A DNA stretch of 64,000 nucleotides from Nocardia abscessus (GTDB lineage Bacteria; Actinomycetota; Actinomycetes; Mycobacteriales; Mycobacteriaceae): positions 434,001 to 498,000 of the forward strand of contig NZ_JADLQO010000002.1 in the NCBI RefSeq assembly GCF_015477775.1, given 5' to 3'. Below, one piece after another: positions 7,949-17,017 of the stretch. Each line of letters starts with the position of its first letter. The first letter of the stretch is position 1. Below the pieces are notes generated by a model. The model did not search any database. It worked only from the letters and a program-made list of their open reading frames with translations, and had not been told where the DNA came from. A program made the translations under genes and the position numbers.

Positions 7949-8408
7949 ACTTCCGCCCGCCCCCAGGGGTCTGCGGTCGGGTCGCGCCTGCGACGGCTGG
8001 TCACATCGGCGGCGACCAACGCGTCATCGCACGTGGGAGGGGTGCCGATGAACCGGCCGAACGACCGATTCGCCGCGAGAACAGATGGCCCGCCTGCACC
8101 GCGATGCACGGCAGCGGTAGGAGGCACGCCCACCGACACCACGGCGCACAACAGCCGTCGGAGGCACGCCCACCGACACCACGGCGCACAACAGCCGTCG
8201 GAGGCACGCCCACCGACACCACGGCGCACAACAGCCGTCGGAGGCACGCCCACCGACACCACGGTGTACAGCCGCGTGGGTGCATGACGCCGACCCGTCC
8301 CTACGTGCCGAGCGCGCAGCCGACAGCGCGCGACAGCCAGCGTCCGTGCGCTGACTTGTTTCCGGGCACGGCCGTCGGCCCACCACGAGCGCGCTCGGGG
8401 GAGTGCGT
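7949..8408. other. 460-bp gene-free stretch with tandem repeats
   Basis: No reading frame here has recognisable protein similarity or a good ribosome-binding site. The centre holds the 40-bp tandem repeat described separately; the short frames that run across it are products of the repetition. The stretch separates the DUF3099 gene from the 3' end of the convergent MFS gene. Confidence 0.6.
8121..8264. repeat. 40-bp direct tandem repeat, about 3.6 copies
   Basis: Units begin at 8121, 8161, 8201 and 8241 with gaggcacgcccaccgacacc. The first three are identical over 40 bp; the fourth breaks off after about 24 bp (acggtgtacag replaces acggcgcacaac). A degenerate half-unit precedes at about 8104. 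The period is not a multiple of three and there are no spacers, so it is neither coding nor CRISPR. Such minisatellites usually vary in copy number between strains. Confidence 0.92.
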
Positions 8409-9719
8409 TCAGTCCGAACCGTGCGCCCCGACGAAGGCCGGTGCGCGGCGGATGACGGCCGACATCACGGCAGCGGCGGCGCACAACCCGCCGGCCAGGT
8501 ACCAGGCGAGGTCGTAGCTGCCCTGGGCATCACGGATGACGCCCGCCCCGGTGGCCGCCACCGCCGAACCGATCTGGTGGGAGGCGAACACCCAGCCGAA
8601 GGCGACCGGGCCGTCGGCGCCGAACAGTTCGCGGCACAGCGCGACCGTCGGCGGCACGGTGGCCACCCAGTCCAGGCCGTAGAAGACGATGAACACCCAC
8701 AGGCTCGGTTTCGTGTCCGGACCGAGCAGCGCGGGAAGGATCAGCAGCGACAGTCCGCGTAGCGTGTAGTACCCGATCAGCAGGTAGCGCGGGTCGATCC
8801 GGTCGGTCAGCCAGCCCGACGCGATGGTGCCCGCCACGTCGAAGACGCCGACGACGGCCAGCAGGCTCGCCGCGGCGGTCGGCGGCATGCCGTGATCGTG
8901 GGCCGCGCTGACGAAATGGGTCCCGACCAGCCCGTTTGTCGACGCGCCGCAGACCGCGAACCCCCCTGCGAGCAGCCAGAATCCGGGTCGGCGCGCGATC
9001 GCGCCGAGCACGGTCAGCGCGCGCGACGCCCCACCGGCGGCCGGCGCCCGCATCCCCACCGTGCTGTCCGGCGCCGCGCCGTAGGCCCGCACCCCGAGGT
9101 CGCTCGGATAGTCCCGGATGAACAGCAGCACCAGCGGCGCCACGGCCAGCGCCGCGCCCGCGACGATCAGCGACGGCAGTCGCCAGCCGTGTGCGTTCGC
9201 CAGCGCCGATACCAGCGGCAGGAAGATCAGCTGTCCGGTCGCGCCCGCCGCGGTGAGCACGCCGGTCACCAGACCGCGCTGACGCACGAACCATCGGCCG
9301 GTGATCGTGGCGACGAACGGCATCGACATCGATCCGACGCCGATCCCGACCAGCAGGCCCCAGGTCAGCACCAGGTGCCACGGCTGGGACATGAACACCG
9401 TCAGTCCGCTGCCCCCGGCGACCAGCAGCAGCGCGCAGGCCACCACCCGGCGTATGCCGAAGCGATCCATCAGCGCCGCGGCGAACGGCGAGATCAGCCC
9501 GTAGAGCAGGAGATTCAGCGAGACGGCCGCTCCGATGGTGCCGTGCGACCAGCCGAATTCCTGCTGCAGCGGGTCCATCAGCACGCTGGGCACGGATCGG
9601 AAGGCGGCCGCGCCGAGCAGCGCGACGAAGCCGACGCCCGCGACCAGCCACGCCGGGTGCAAGCGCCGACGCGGCGTGGAGCGCAGCGGAACCGGGGTCG
9701 GCGTCTGAAGTTCGGTCAC
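8409..9719 (-). CDS. Major facilitator superfamily transporter (monocarboxylate-porter-like)
   Basis: A 436-residue MFS permease with 12 predicted transmembrane helices in two halves separated by a hydrophilic loop around residues 205-235. The N-terminal helix pattern with FGWSHGTIGAAVSL and the loop MDRFGIRR after helix 2 are typical of the monocarboxylate porter/OFA group. The second-half equivalent is SGWLTDRIDPR. The start is a GTG (VTELQTPTP). Substrate is not deducible; carboxylates such as oxalate, formate or lactate are usual in this branch. It is divergent from the VOC gene with a 179-bp gap. Confidence 0.88.
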   Translation of the reverse strand: MTELQTPTPVPLRSTPRRRLHPAWLVAGVGFVALLGAAAFRSVPSVLMDPLQQEFGWSHGTIGAAVSLNLLLYGLISPFAAALMDRFGIRRVVACALLLVAGGSGLTVFMSQPWHLVLTWGLLVGIGVGSMSMPFVATITGRWFVRQRGLVTGVLTAAGATGQLIFLPLVSALANAHGWRLPSLIVAGAALAVAPLVLLFIRDYPSDLGVRAYGAAPDSTVGMRAPAAGGASRALTVLGAIARRPGFWLLAGGFAVCGASTNGLVGTHFVSAAHDHGMPPTAAASLLAVVGVFDVAGTIASGWLTDRIDPRYLLIGYYTLRGLSLLILPALLGPDTKPSLWVFIVFYGLDWVATVPPTVALCRELFGADGPVAFGWVFASHQIGSAVAATGAGVIRDAQGSYDLAWYLAGGLCAAAAVMSAVIRRAPAFVGAHGSD

Positions 9720-9898
9720 CGGCTGAGCCTGCCGGAACTATGCCCACGCAACGAGTGGCTGGAATGCCACATATCATCAAATTCGTGCCATTCGCGGCAG
9801 CCCCGGTATCTTCTCGACAAGGCGGGCACGCGTCCCTAGGGTCGCAGGGAGCCTGCGGCACCACGATCACCGTTGCGGGTCACAAGACAGGAGTGAAC

Positions 9899-10642
9899 AT
9901 GATTCGGTGGATCTGGGTCTTCCTGGACCGGCCGACCCAACGCTTCGACGATTGCGCGAAATTCTGGTCCACGGTCACCGGCACCCAGCTCTCCGCTCGG
10001 CGCGGCGCGAACGACGAGTTCCTCACCTTGTTGCCGGACCCGGCGCTGTTCGCCGCGGCGAGTGTGAAGATGCAGGCGGTGACCGGCCTCGGCGGTGTGC
10101 ACCTCGACTTGGACGTCGACGACATCCCCTCCGCCGTTCGCACCGCGCTCGATTTGGGTGCCGGGCTGGTCGCCAACCACCCGGACTACGCCGTGCTGCG
10201 GTCCCCCGGCGGTCAGACGTTCTGCCTGACCCCCAGCGGCCGCGCCACGAGCACTCCCGCACCCGCCGTCCGGGCGCCGGACGGCACCCTGTCGCGCCTG
10301 GACCAGGTGTGCCTCGACATCGGCCCCGACGACCACGAGGTGGAGACCCGTTTCTGGACCTCGCTGACCGGCTGGACGTACCGGCCCGGCAGGCGGCCGG
10401 AATTCGCCCTGCTGCACTCCGCACAACGTCGGCTCCCCACGCAGTTGCTGCTGCAGCGCCTCGGCGAGAACCGTCCGACCAGCGCACACGTCGATCTGGC
10501 CGCCGGCGACATCGAAGCCACCGCCGCCTGGCACGAGTCGCTCGGCGCGACCGTGGTGCAGCGCCACGAGCACTGGATCGTCCTGTGCGACCCGAGCGAC
10601 GCGCTGTACTGCGTCACCGCCCGCGACCCCAACGGGGTCTGA
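9899..10642 (+). CDS. VOC-superfamily (glyoxalase/bleomycin-resistance fold) protein
   Basis: A 247-residue protein with two tandem vicinal-oxygen-chelate modules. The first starts WIWVFLDRPTQRFDDCAKFWSTVTG and contains HLDLDVDDI; the second starts LDQVCLDIGPDD with ETRFWTSLTGWTY and contains HVDLAAGDIEATAAWHESLGA. Each module offers the histidine/glutamate metal ligands expected of the fold. Start set at 9899 by a good AGGAG; an upstream frame to 9740 would run through the promoter. The 3' end is duplicated in tandem downstream. Enzymatic activity unknown (dioxygenase, lyase or antibiotic-binding are all possible). Confidence 0.87.
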   Translation: MIRWIWVFLDRPTQRFDDCAKFWSTVTGTQLSARRGANDEFLTLLPDPALFAAASVKMQAVTGLGGVHLDLDVDDIPSAVRTALDLGAGLVANHPDYAVLRSPGGQTFCLTPSGRATSTPAPAVRAPDGTLSRLDQVCLDIGPDDHEVETRFWTSLTGWTYRPGRRPEFALLHSAQRRLPTQLLLQRLGENRPTSAHVDLAAGDIEATAAWHESLGATVVQRHEHWIVLCDPSDALYCVTARDPNGV

Positions 10643-10834
10643 CCCGTCCGGCGCCGCGCGACTGGCCACACAGCCTCGAGGAGCGGCCGCCCCGCACTCG
10701 GCCGGGTAGTGCCAAGCGACGCGCTGTACTGCATCACCGCCCGCGACCCCAACGGGTCTGACCTTCGTCCGGCTCCCTGCGACTGGCCACACAGCCTCAG
10801 GGAGCCGCCGCCCCGCACTCGGCCTGGTAGTGCA
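10595..10834. repeat. 120-bp tandem duplication of the VOC 3' end
   Basis: The last codons of the VOC gene plus about 70 bp beyond (from agcgacgcgctgtactgc at 10595) recur at 10715 with several substitutions and one-base indels, giving two copies with a 120-bp period. The second copy is out of the coding frame and carries no start of its own. Both copies contain actggccacacagcct and ccccgcactcgg. Confidence 0.88.
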
Positions 10835-11038
10835 GGTCGGCGGCACCAAGACCGGACGCCGTCGAGGTCACTGGTGATCGGCCTGCTCGGTAGCGGCCGG
10901 GTACGTCGGGTTCCAGGTCTCCGCAGCGAAGCCGCACCTGAGCGCGTCGTGGGTCCGTGTAGCCGGTCCCACCGCTGGACACGGTGACACAGCGGGCACC
11001 TGATCTCCGCCCGGGAGCGGCGGTGGCAGAGTACCGGT
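10643..11038. other. 396-bp intergenic stretch, mostly the duplicated VOC tail
   Basis: The first half is the second repeat copy; the second half (about 10835-11038) holds no convincing frame. The methyltransferase promoter should lie here, but I do not see a clear -10/-35 pair. Confidence 0.5.
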
Positions 11039-12556
11039 GTGCCTACGAACCGACCGACCACCACCGGATCGCTGCTCACCGCGCTGTGCCCGGACCTGCG
11101 GACCGCGCTCACGAGGGTGGGTTACGACGCCGACACCTTGCTCGAGGCACTCGGTGACGCGCACGCGGCGCTGAGCCGGTCGGAGCCGGTCCCCGTGCGC
11201 CGAGCGGCGCGCGAGGCGGGCGAACTGGGCACGCTCGTCCGCCTGCTGCTGCTCGGCGACGCCCTCCCGGAGCGAGAGGTGGCCGCGGCGCTCGCGCCCG
11301 TGGCGATCGACAGCGCGGTCGCCGCCGGCCTGCTGGACCGCGACGGCGACCAGGTGCGTGCGGCGCTGGACCTGCGTCCGCTCGACGCGGGCGCGGGCAC
11401 GCGGTGGATCCTGTCCGACCTCGACGATTCGATGCGGCGGCGCACGCTCACCGAAGACCACGTCCTGGGCGTGGGCCACGCCTCCCTCTCGCTGCTGCGC
11501 GCCACCCCCACCCGCCCGGTCGGCACGGTGCTCGATCTCGGCACCGGCTGCGGCGTGCAGGCGGTGCACGCCGCCTCCTATGCGCAGCGCGTCACCGGCA
11601 CCGACGTCAACCCCCGCGCGTTGTGGCTGGCCGAGGCGACCGCGGCGCTCAACGGCCTGGACATCGAACTGGTGGAGGGCTCCTGGTTCGAGCCGGTCCG
11701 GAGCAGGCGCTTCGACCAGGTGGTGGCCAATCCGCCGTTCGTGGTCGGCCCCGCGCGCGTCGAGCACACCTACCGCGATTCCGGCCTCGCGCTCGACGGC
11801 GCAAGCGAATTGGTGATCGCACAGGCCGCGGATCTGCTCGCACCTGGTGGCACCGCCGCGATGCTCGCCGCCTGGGTGCATGCCGAGGACGAGGACTGGC
11901 GCGGGCGCGTCTCGTCCTGGCTGCCCGCCTACGGTGTGGACGCCTGGGTGGTCCAGCGCGACGTCGCCGACCCCGCGCTCTACGTGGGCACCTGGTTGCG
12001 TGACGCGGGCGCCGACCCGCGTGACCCATCCGCCCAGGCTCGCGCAGAACGATGGCTGGACGCCTTCGAGGCGGCGCGCGTCGAGGGAATCGGGTTCGGT
12101 TTCGTGTATCTGCGCGCCATCGACGGACCGACCGAATTGCTCGCGGAGGATCTCACCCACGGCTTCGACGATCCGCTCGGCGACGAGGCCGTCCGGTATT
12201 TCGAGCGCTCGGCCTGGCTGCGCGCGGTCGCCGGTGACGAAAGTCTCGCGTGGTCTTCACGTTTCGTCGTAGACCCGGCGACCGCGCTCGAACGGGTGTA
12301 TCTCCCTGGCGCCGACGGCTGGGCTCCCGAAGTGGCACGGCTGCATCGTGGCGACGGACCGCGCTGGCAGCACGAAGTGGATGAGGCCACAGTCTCGCTG
12401 CTGGCGGGAATGCACGCCGACGGCCTGCCGTTATACGAGCTGATCGAGCTGCTGGCGCTCGCGCACGGATCCGAGGAGGTGAGTGCCCAGTTCGCGGCCG
12501 ACGCGTTGTCCGTGGTCACCGGATTGGTACGGCACGGACTCATCCGGCCCGTGTGA
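11039..12556 (+). CDS. SAM-dependent methyltransferase with N-terminal helical domain
   Basis: A 505-residue class I methyltransferase. Residues 1-140 are a helical domain; then motif I VLDLGTGCGVQAVHAASYA (about residue 163), the acidic motif GTDVNPRALWLAE, and NPPF in DQVVANPPFVVG, the signature of N-methylating enzymes such as PrmC, RsmC and related RNA/protein/DNA methyltransferases. The last 170 residues form a separate C-terminal domain found in actinobacterial DUF7059-type methyltransferases. GTG start (VPTNRPTTT). The NPPF motif points to amino-group methylation, but substrate cannot be assigned. Confidence 0.85.
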   Translation: MPTNRPTTTGSLLTALCPDLRTALTRVGYDADTLLEALGDAHAALSRSEPVPVRRAAREAGELGTLVRLLLLGDALPEREVAAALAPVAIDSAVAAGLLDRDGDQVRAALDLRPLDAGAGTRWILSDLDDSMRRRTLTEDHVLGVGHASLSLLRATPTRPVGTVLDLGTGCGVQAVHAASYAQRVTGTDVNPRALWLAEATAALNGLDIELVEGSWFEPVRSRRFDQVVANPPFVVGPARVEHTYRDSGLALDGASELVIAQAADLLAPGGTAAMLAAWVHAEDEDWRGRVSSWLPAYGVDAWVVQRDVADPALYVGTWLRDAGADPRDPSAQARAERWLDAFEAARVEGIGFGFVYLRAIDGPTELLAEDLTHGFDDPLGDEAVRYFERSAWLRAVAGDESLAWSSRFVVDPATALERVYLPGADGWAPEVARLHRGDGPRWQHEVDEATVSLLAGMHADGLPLYELIELLALAHGSEEVSAQFAADALSVVTGLVRHGLIRPV

Positions 12557-12651
12557 CTGCACGGCAGCGGTGCGCCGGTCGGTGCAGGTCCTGGCCGGAG
12601 ATCGTCCCCGGCTGCGGTGCTTCTCAGGAACTTCTCAGACGAGAGGGGCGA

Positions 12652-12673
12652 AAACCGCTGCTCAGAGCGGTTT
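12652..12673. terminator. Hairpin after the methyltransferase gene
   Basis: An 8-bp stem aaaccgct (12652-12659) and agcggttt (12666-12673) with a six-base loop lies 95 bp downstream of the methyltransferase stop and 17 bp upstream of the sigB -35 element. It probably ends the upstream transcript. Confidence 0.5.
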
Positions 12674-12689
12674 ATGCCAGCCGTAACGG

Positions 12690-12715
12690 GGAACTTTCTT
12701 CCTGTCGGGTCCGTT
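12690..12715 (+). promoter_or_regulatory. ECF-type (SigE/SigH-like) promoter of sigB
   Basis: GGAAC at 12690-12694 and CGTT at 12712-12715, separated by 17 bp, match the -35/-10 consensus of actinobacterial stress ECF sigma factors. The start codon of sigB follows 36 bp after the -10. In mycobacteria sigB is also transcribed by SigE and SigH, so the arrangement fits. Confidence 0.7.
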
Positions 12716-12750
12716 GATCGGAGTGAGACACCACCGACAGGAGGCAAGTC

Positions 12751-13719
12751 ATGACAAGCCCCGCCACCACTCGTGTGCGCATCAGCGATTCGGACCTCGA
12801 CGCTCAGAGCCCTGCCGCCGACCTGGTACGTGTGTACCTGAACGGGATCGGTCGCACCGCGCTGCTCACCGCTGCCGACGAGGTCGAGCTGGCCAAGCGC
12901 ATCGAGGCGGGCCTCTACGCGCAACACCTGCTGGAAACCGGCAAGCGACTGTCGGCCACCCGCAAGCGTGATCTCGCGATCATCGTGCGCGACGGTCAAG
13001 CCGCCCGGTCGCATCTGCTGGAAGCCAACCTGCGCCTTGTTGTCTCGCTCGCCAAGCGTTACACCGGTCGCGGCATGCCGCTGCTCGACCTCATCCAGGA
13101 GGGCAACCTCGGCCTGATCCGGGCTATGGAGAAGTTCGACTACGCCAAGGGCTTCAAGTTCTCCACGTATGCCACCTGGTGGATCCGGCAGGCCATCACC
13201 CGCGGCATGGCCGACCAGAGCCGCACCATCCGCCTGCCCGTCCACCTCGTGGAGCAGGTGAACAAGCTGGCCAGGATCAAGCGCGAACTGCACCAGCAGT
13301 TGGGCCGGGAGGCCACCGATCAGGAACTGGCCACCGAATCCGGCATCCCGGTCGACAAGATCTCCGATCTGCTCGACCACAGCCGTGACCCGGTGAGCCT
13401 GGACATGCCGGTCGGCAACGACGAAGAGGCCCCGCTGGGTGATTTCATCGAGGATTCCGAGGCCACTTCGGCCGAGTCCGCGGTTATCGCGGGTCTGCTG
13501 CACCACGATGTGCGCAGCGTCCTCGCCACCCTGGACGAGCGCGAACAGCAGGTCATCCGGCTGCGGTTCGGCCTGGACGACGGCCAGCCGCGCACCTTGG
13601 ACCAGATCGGCAAGCTCTTCGGTCTCTCCCGCGAGCGGGTGCGTCAGATCGAGCGTGAGGTTATGGCGAAGCTGCGCAAAGGCGAGCGGGCCGACCGGCT
13701 CCGCGCCTACGCCAGCTGA
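12751..13719 (+). CDS. sigB: Principal-like stress sigma factor SigB
   Basis: A 322-residue group 2 sigma-70 factor, close in length and sequence to M. tuberculosis SigB (323 residues). Region 1.2 begins [25 protein letters not shown]; region 2 contains [30 protein letters not shown] and [17 protein letters not shown]; region 3 starts near [15 protein letters not shown]; region 4.2 contains [26 protein letters not shown]. There is no region 1.1. The start ATG follows a strong AGGAGG. It directs RNA polymerase to housekeeping-like promoters under stress and stationary phase, and its own promoter looks ECF-dependent, placing it downstream of envelope/oxidative stress signalling. Confidence 0.95.
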   Translation: MTSPATTRVRISDSDLDAQSPAADLVRVYLNGIGRTALLTAADEVELAKRIEAGLYAQHLLETGKRLSATRKRDLAIIVRDGQAARSHLLEANLRLVVSLAKRYTGRGMPLLDLIQEGNLGLIRAMEKFDYAKGFKFSTYATWWIRQAITRGMADQSRTIRLPVHLVEQVNKLARIKRELHQQLGREATDQELATESGIPVDKISDLLDHSRDPVSLDMPVGNDEEAPLGDFIEDSEATSAESAVIAGLLHHDVRSVLATLDEREQQVIRLRFGLDDGQPRTLDQIGKLFGLSRERVRQIEREVMAKLRKGERADRLRAYAS

Positions 13720-13797
13720 TCATCCCCCGGCGCCGGCCGCTCCGAGACAGCTCCGGCGTTCGGCTCGGTGACCCCTCCCGCCGGGTCGCCTTCCCGC

Positions 13798-13853
13798 GCC
13801 GACCGGTGACCGCGCGTACCCGTCCCCTCCGGGTGACGCGCGAGCCGGTCGGC
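13798..13853. terminator. Imperfect long hairpin between sigB and the DUF4333 gene
   Basis: gccgaccgg (13798-13806) pairs with ccggtcggc (13845-13853), and an inner cgcgcgt...acccg pairs with cgggt...acgcgcg around a short loop. It lies between two convergent genes, so it may serve both. No U-run follows, as is usual in high-GC actinobacteria. Confidence 0.55.
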
Positions 13854-13885
13854 GGTGTCGTACTCCCCCCTTTTTTCGGGCGGGT

Positions 13886-14188
13886 TCAGCCCTGCTCCAC
13901 CTCGATGTCGTATTTGACGGTGTCGCCTTCCACCGAGGTCACCTTCAACCTCACGCCCAGCGTGTCGGATCCCGCGGTCAGCGTGCAGCGCATGGTGGTC
14001 CCCTCCTTGCCGGTGAGATCGCCGGGGCAATCGATCGAATCGGGTTCCTGGCCGACCTTTTCGGTGAGCGAGTCCTTGACCGATTTCTCCAGATCCGCCT
14101 CCTGGACCTTCGGCGTGCCGACGCTGACGGAACACGCGGTGAGTGTCGCGGCGAGCAGCGACAGCAGAGCAACACTTCGGATCTTCAT
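13886..14188 (-). CDS. DUF4333 lipoprotein
   Basis: A 100-residue exported lipoprotein. The N-terminus is MKIRSVALLSLLAATLTAC, a type II signal peptide with lipobox LTAC placing the lipidated cysteine near residue 19. The mature part contains DLEKSVKDSLTEKVGQEPDSIDCPGDLTGKEG and a second cysteine in MRCTLTAG, which is the DUF4333 pattern with two cysteines likely forming a disulfide. The start at 14188 was preferred over an upstream frame because of the signal peptide. Function unknown; extracytoplasmic and membrane-anchored. Confidence 0.85.
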   Translation of the reverse strand: MKIRSVALLSLLAATLTACSVSVGTPKVQEADLEKSVKDSLTEKVGQEPDSIDCPGDLTGKEGTTMRCTLTAGSDTLGVRLKVTSVEGDTVKYDIEVEQG

Positions 14189-14344
14189 GGCGAGCGGGCC
14201 TTTCTTTCGGACGAACTTGGCATCCCCACATCGCGGCAGGAGCGATCGTCCGTTATCGGACATCCCGCGCGTGACGTATGCGAGCCGACGTCGCAGCCGC
14301 GCCATCTCGCCGGCCGCCAACTCGTCCGGCAAACCTCCTGGTGC

Positions 14345-17017
14345 TCAACCCAGCCGCCGCGGACCGGTGTCGAAACGGCTCGGCTGCGGGCCGATACGGC
14401 CGCGCGCGTAGATGATTTCCGCCGAGGTCGGCGAGGCCAGCACCGGGTCGAAGGCCAGTTCCCGCATTTCCGGCAGGTCGTCGAACAGGGCCGAAATGCG
14501 CTGAGCGAGTTCGGCGAGAGCTGCCTTGTCCACGCGCGGACTCGCCGGGGTACCGGACAGCAGAGGCGCGGCGCGCGGCGCGTCGATCAGAGCCGTGGCC
14601 TCGTCGGCGGTCAACGGCAGTGCCCGATAGGCACGATCACCGAGCAATTCGATGATCAGTCCGGACAGGCCGAACTCGATCACCGAGCCGAACGAGGGGT
14701 CGTCCTGCACGCGCAGGATGCATCCGACGCCCTTGGTGGCCATCTTCTGGATGTGCAACACAGGGTCACCGCACAACTCCGCCAGATCCGCGTATCCCTG
14801 CCGCACCGCTTCCGGCCGCCACAGATCGAGCCGGACACCGGTGAGATCCGGTCTGCGCCGCCACAATTCGCCGGTCGCCTTGGCCGCCACCGGGTAGCCG
14901 AGTTCCTCCGCGGCCGCGACCGCCTCGTCCGCGCTGCGCACCTCGCGGAATTCCACGACCGAAATGCCGTAGCAGGCAAGCAGTTCCACCGTCTCGAGAT
15001 CGGTGAGCCTGCGGCCACCCGCCCCGGCCATCCAGTCCGCCACCAATTGGCGCGCGCGATCGGTGTCGATGCCCTGCGGACGCACCACGGGCGAGACGGG
15101 CCTGGTGCGCCATTCGGCGTATCGCCGAACTCGGGCCAGCGCCCGTGCGGCGCGTTCGGGATCGGGATACGACGGAATCGACCCGTGTACCGCCGCCGCG
15201 CCCGGACCGCGCACCGCGAGCAGGTTCGGGATCCCTTGCTCGGCGACGAACGTGGTGAGGATCGGCTTCCCCGCCTCGGGCACGGCGGCCGCCGCCGCCC
15301 TGATCGCGTCGGCGAAGCCTGCGGTCGGCAGCGGCACCGGCGGCGCGAAAACGACGATCACCGCGTCCGTCTCGTCCGACCGCAGGGCCGCGACCAGTGC
15401 GTCCAGATACGCGCCCGGCGTCGCCTGCGGGCCGAGGTTGACCGGCTCGCCCACCGTGAGGCCCTCGCCGCGCGCCGCGTCGAGGGCCAGCCAGTTCAGC
15501 GCCGTGCTGTTGCCGACCACCGCCAGCCGCTGACCCCGCGGCAACGGCTGATAACCCAGCAGAGCCGCGCAGTCGAAGAGTTCGGAAATCGAGTCGACCT
15601 GGATGATGCCCGCCTGAGCGAACAGATCCCGCACGATCGACCGGTCCATGTCCCCCGCGGGCTGGGCGGCGGAGCGTCCGCTGCTCACCGCGACGATCGG
15701 TTTGGTCCGGGCCACCCGGCGCGCGATCCGGGAGAACTTGCGCGGATTGCCGAAGCTCTCCAGATACAGCAGCACCACATCGGTGTCCGGGTCGCTGTCC
15801 CAGTACTGCAGCAGGTCGTTGCCGGAGACGTCGGCGCGATTACCCGCGGACACGAACGTGGACAAGCCGAGGTTGCGCGCCGCCGCCTCGCCCAGGATCG
15901 CCGCGCCCAAGGGCCCGGACTGGCAGAAGAATCCCATCCGCCCGCGACCGGGCAGCACCGGGGCCAGTGTCGCGTTCATGGCGACCGCCGGGTCGGTGTT
16001 CGCGATGCCGAGTGCGCTCGGCCCCACCACGCGCATGCCGTGACCACGTGCGGCGGCCACGAGTTCACGTTCGGCCGCCAGGCCCCCCTCCCCGGTCTCG
16101 CCGAAGCCCGCGGTCAACACCACGAGCCCTTTGACGCCCTTGGCCATACAGTCGTCGAGCACCGACCCGATCGCCGCGGGCGGCACCGCGACCACGGCGA
16201 GGTCGACCTCGTCGGGGATTTCCCGGACCGTCGCGTATGCCCGCACCCCGCGCACCGACTTGCGGTTCGGGTTCACCGGGAACACCGGCCCTTGGAACAG
16301 ACCCGACAGCAGATTCGCCAGCAGCGCGCCGCCGACGCGCCCCGTCGCGGGGGTGGCGCCGATCACCGCGACCGACCGCGGGGCCAGCAGATTGCCCACG
16401 CTGCGCGCCTCCGAGGCGCGTTCGCGCGAATCACGCACCGACAGCAGCGCTTCGGTGGGATCGATGGCGAACTCGAGATGCAGGACCGATCCGTCCCTGC
16501 TGCGCTCGACCTGATAGCCCGCGTCCCGGAAAACCGTCACCATCACGGTGTTCTCCGCGAGCACCTCGGCGACGAAGGTCTCGATCTTGTTCTCGGCGGC
16601 GGCGCCGGCCAGGTGCTCCAGCAGGATCGAGCCGAGCCCGCGGCCCTGATGCCCGTCGGCCACCACGAACGCGACCTCCGCTGCCCGCGGCCCGTCTCGC
16701 TCCAGCAGTTCGTAGCGGCCCACCGCGACGATCGCCTCACCCAGTTCCAGCACCAGCCCCACCCGGTCGTGATAGTCCACGTGTGTGGTGCGGTACAGGT
16801 CTTTGGGAGAGATCCGCGGGTAGGGCCCGAAATACCGTAGGTACCTGGTGCGATCGGACAGCGCGCTGTGGAACTCCTGCAGCGGCTCGGCGTCGGCGGG
16901 GGTGATCGGGCGCAGTCGCACGACGCCGCCGTCGGAGGCCAGCACATCGGCGAACCAGTGCTGCGGTGGTGGCGGCGGCGTGGTGGGAGCGTCCGTGGTG
17001 TCGGGGAAGTCAGTCAC
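14345..17017 (-). CDS. GNAT acetyltransferase fused to NDP-forming acyl-CoA synthetase
   Basis: An 890-residue fusion. Residues about 25-190 are a GNAT N-acetyltransferase with the acetyl-CoA motif VADGHQGRGLGSILLEHL. Then follows an ADP-forming acyl-CoA synthetase: CoA-binding Rossmann domain (SVAVIGATPATGRVGGALL near 215), ligase domains around 340-480 (FFCQSGPLGAAILGEAAARNLG) and an ATP-grasp domain from about 670. This is the domain set of the Pat/AcuA-type protein lysine acetyltransferases, which silence acetyl-CoA synthetase by acetylation; here the GNAT domain is N-terminal. It overlaps the upstream acuC deacetylase by 8 bp, so writer and eraser are made together. Whether the synthetase half is active or only a sensor is open. 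Confidence 0.87.
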   Translation of the reverse strand: MTDFPDTTDAPTTPPPPPQHWFADVLASDGGVVRLRPITPADAEPLQEFHSALSDRTRYLRYFGPYPRISPKDLYRTTHVDYHDRVGLVLELGEAIVAVGRYELLERDGPRAAEVAFVVADGHQGRGLGSILLEHLAGAAAENKIETFVAEVLAENTVMVTVFRDAGYQVERSRDGSVLHLEFAIDPTEALLSVRDSRERASEARSVGNLLAPRSVAVIGATPATGRVGGALLANLLSGLFQGPVFPVNPNRKSVRGVRAYATVREIPDEVDLAVVAVPPAAIGSVLDDCMAKGVKGLVVLTAGFGETGEGGLAAERELVAAARGHGMRVVGPSALGIANTDPAVAMNATLAPVLPGRGRMGFFCQSGPLGAAILGEAAARNLGLSTFVSAGNRADVSGNDLLQYWDSDPDTDVVLLYLESFGNPRKFSRIARRVARTKPIVAVSSGRSAAQPAGDMDRSIVRDLFAQAGIIQVDSISELFDCAALLGYQPLPRGQRLAVVGNSTALNWLALDAARGEGLTVGEPVNLGPQATPGAYLDALVAALRSDETDAVIVVFAPPVPLPTAGFADAIRAAAAAVPEAGKPILTTFVAEQGIPNLLAVRGPGAAAVHGSIPSYPDPERAARALARVRRYAEWRTRPVSPVVRPQGIDTDRARQLVADWMAGAGGRRLTDLETVELLACYGISVVEFREVRSADEAVAAAEELGYPVAAKATGELWRRRPDLTGVRLDLWRPEAVRQGYADLAELCGDPVLHIQKMATKGVGCILRVQDDPSFGSVIEFGLSGLIIELLGDRAYRALPLTADEATALIDAPRAAPLLSGTPASPRVDKAALAELAQRISALFDDLPEMRELAFDPVLASPTSAEIIYARGRIGPQPSRFDTGPRRLG

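Noticed and set aside
8121..8264. CRISPR array
   Set aside because: The 40-bp units are directly adjacent with no spacers, and there are no cas genes in the window.
8033..8517. Coding frames across the 40-bp repeat on both strands
   Set aside because: Their repetitive sequence follows only from the repeat, whose period is not a multiple of three; no RBS and no homology.
12627..12631. Second GGAAC element upstream of sigB
   Set aside because: No CGTT lies 16-18 bp further; the copy at 12690 is the one with correct spacing.
14753..16840. 695-codon plus-strand ORF across the GNAT-synthetase gene
   Set aside because: Antisense frame of an obviously coding gene with clear domains; codon pattern is not that of this genome.
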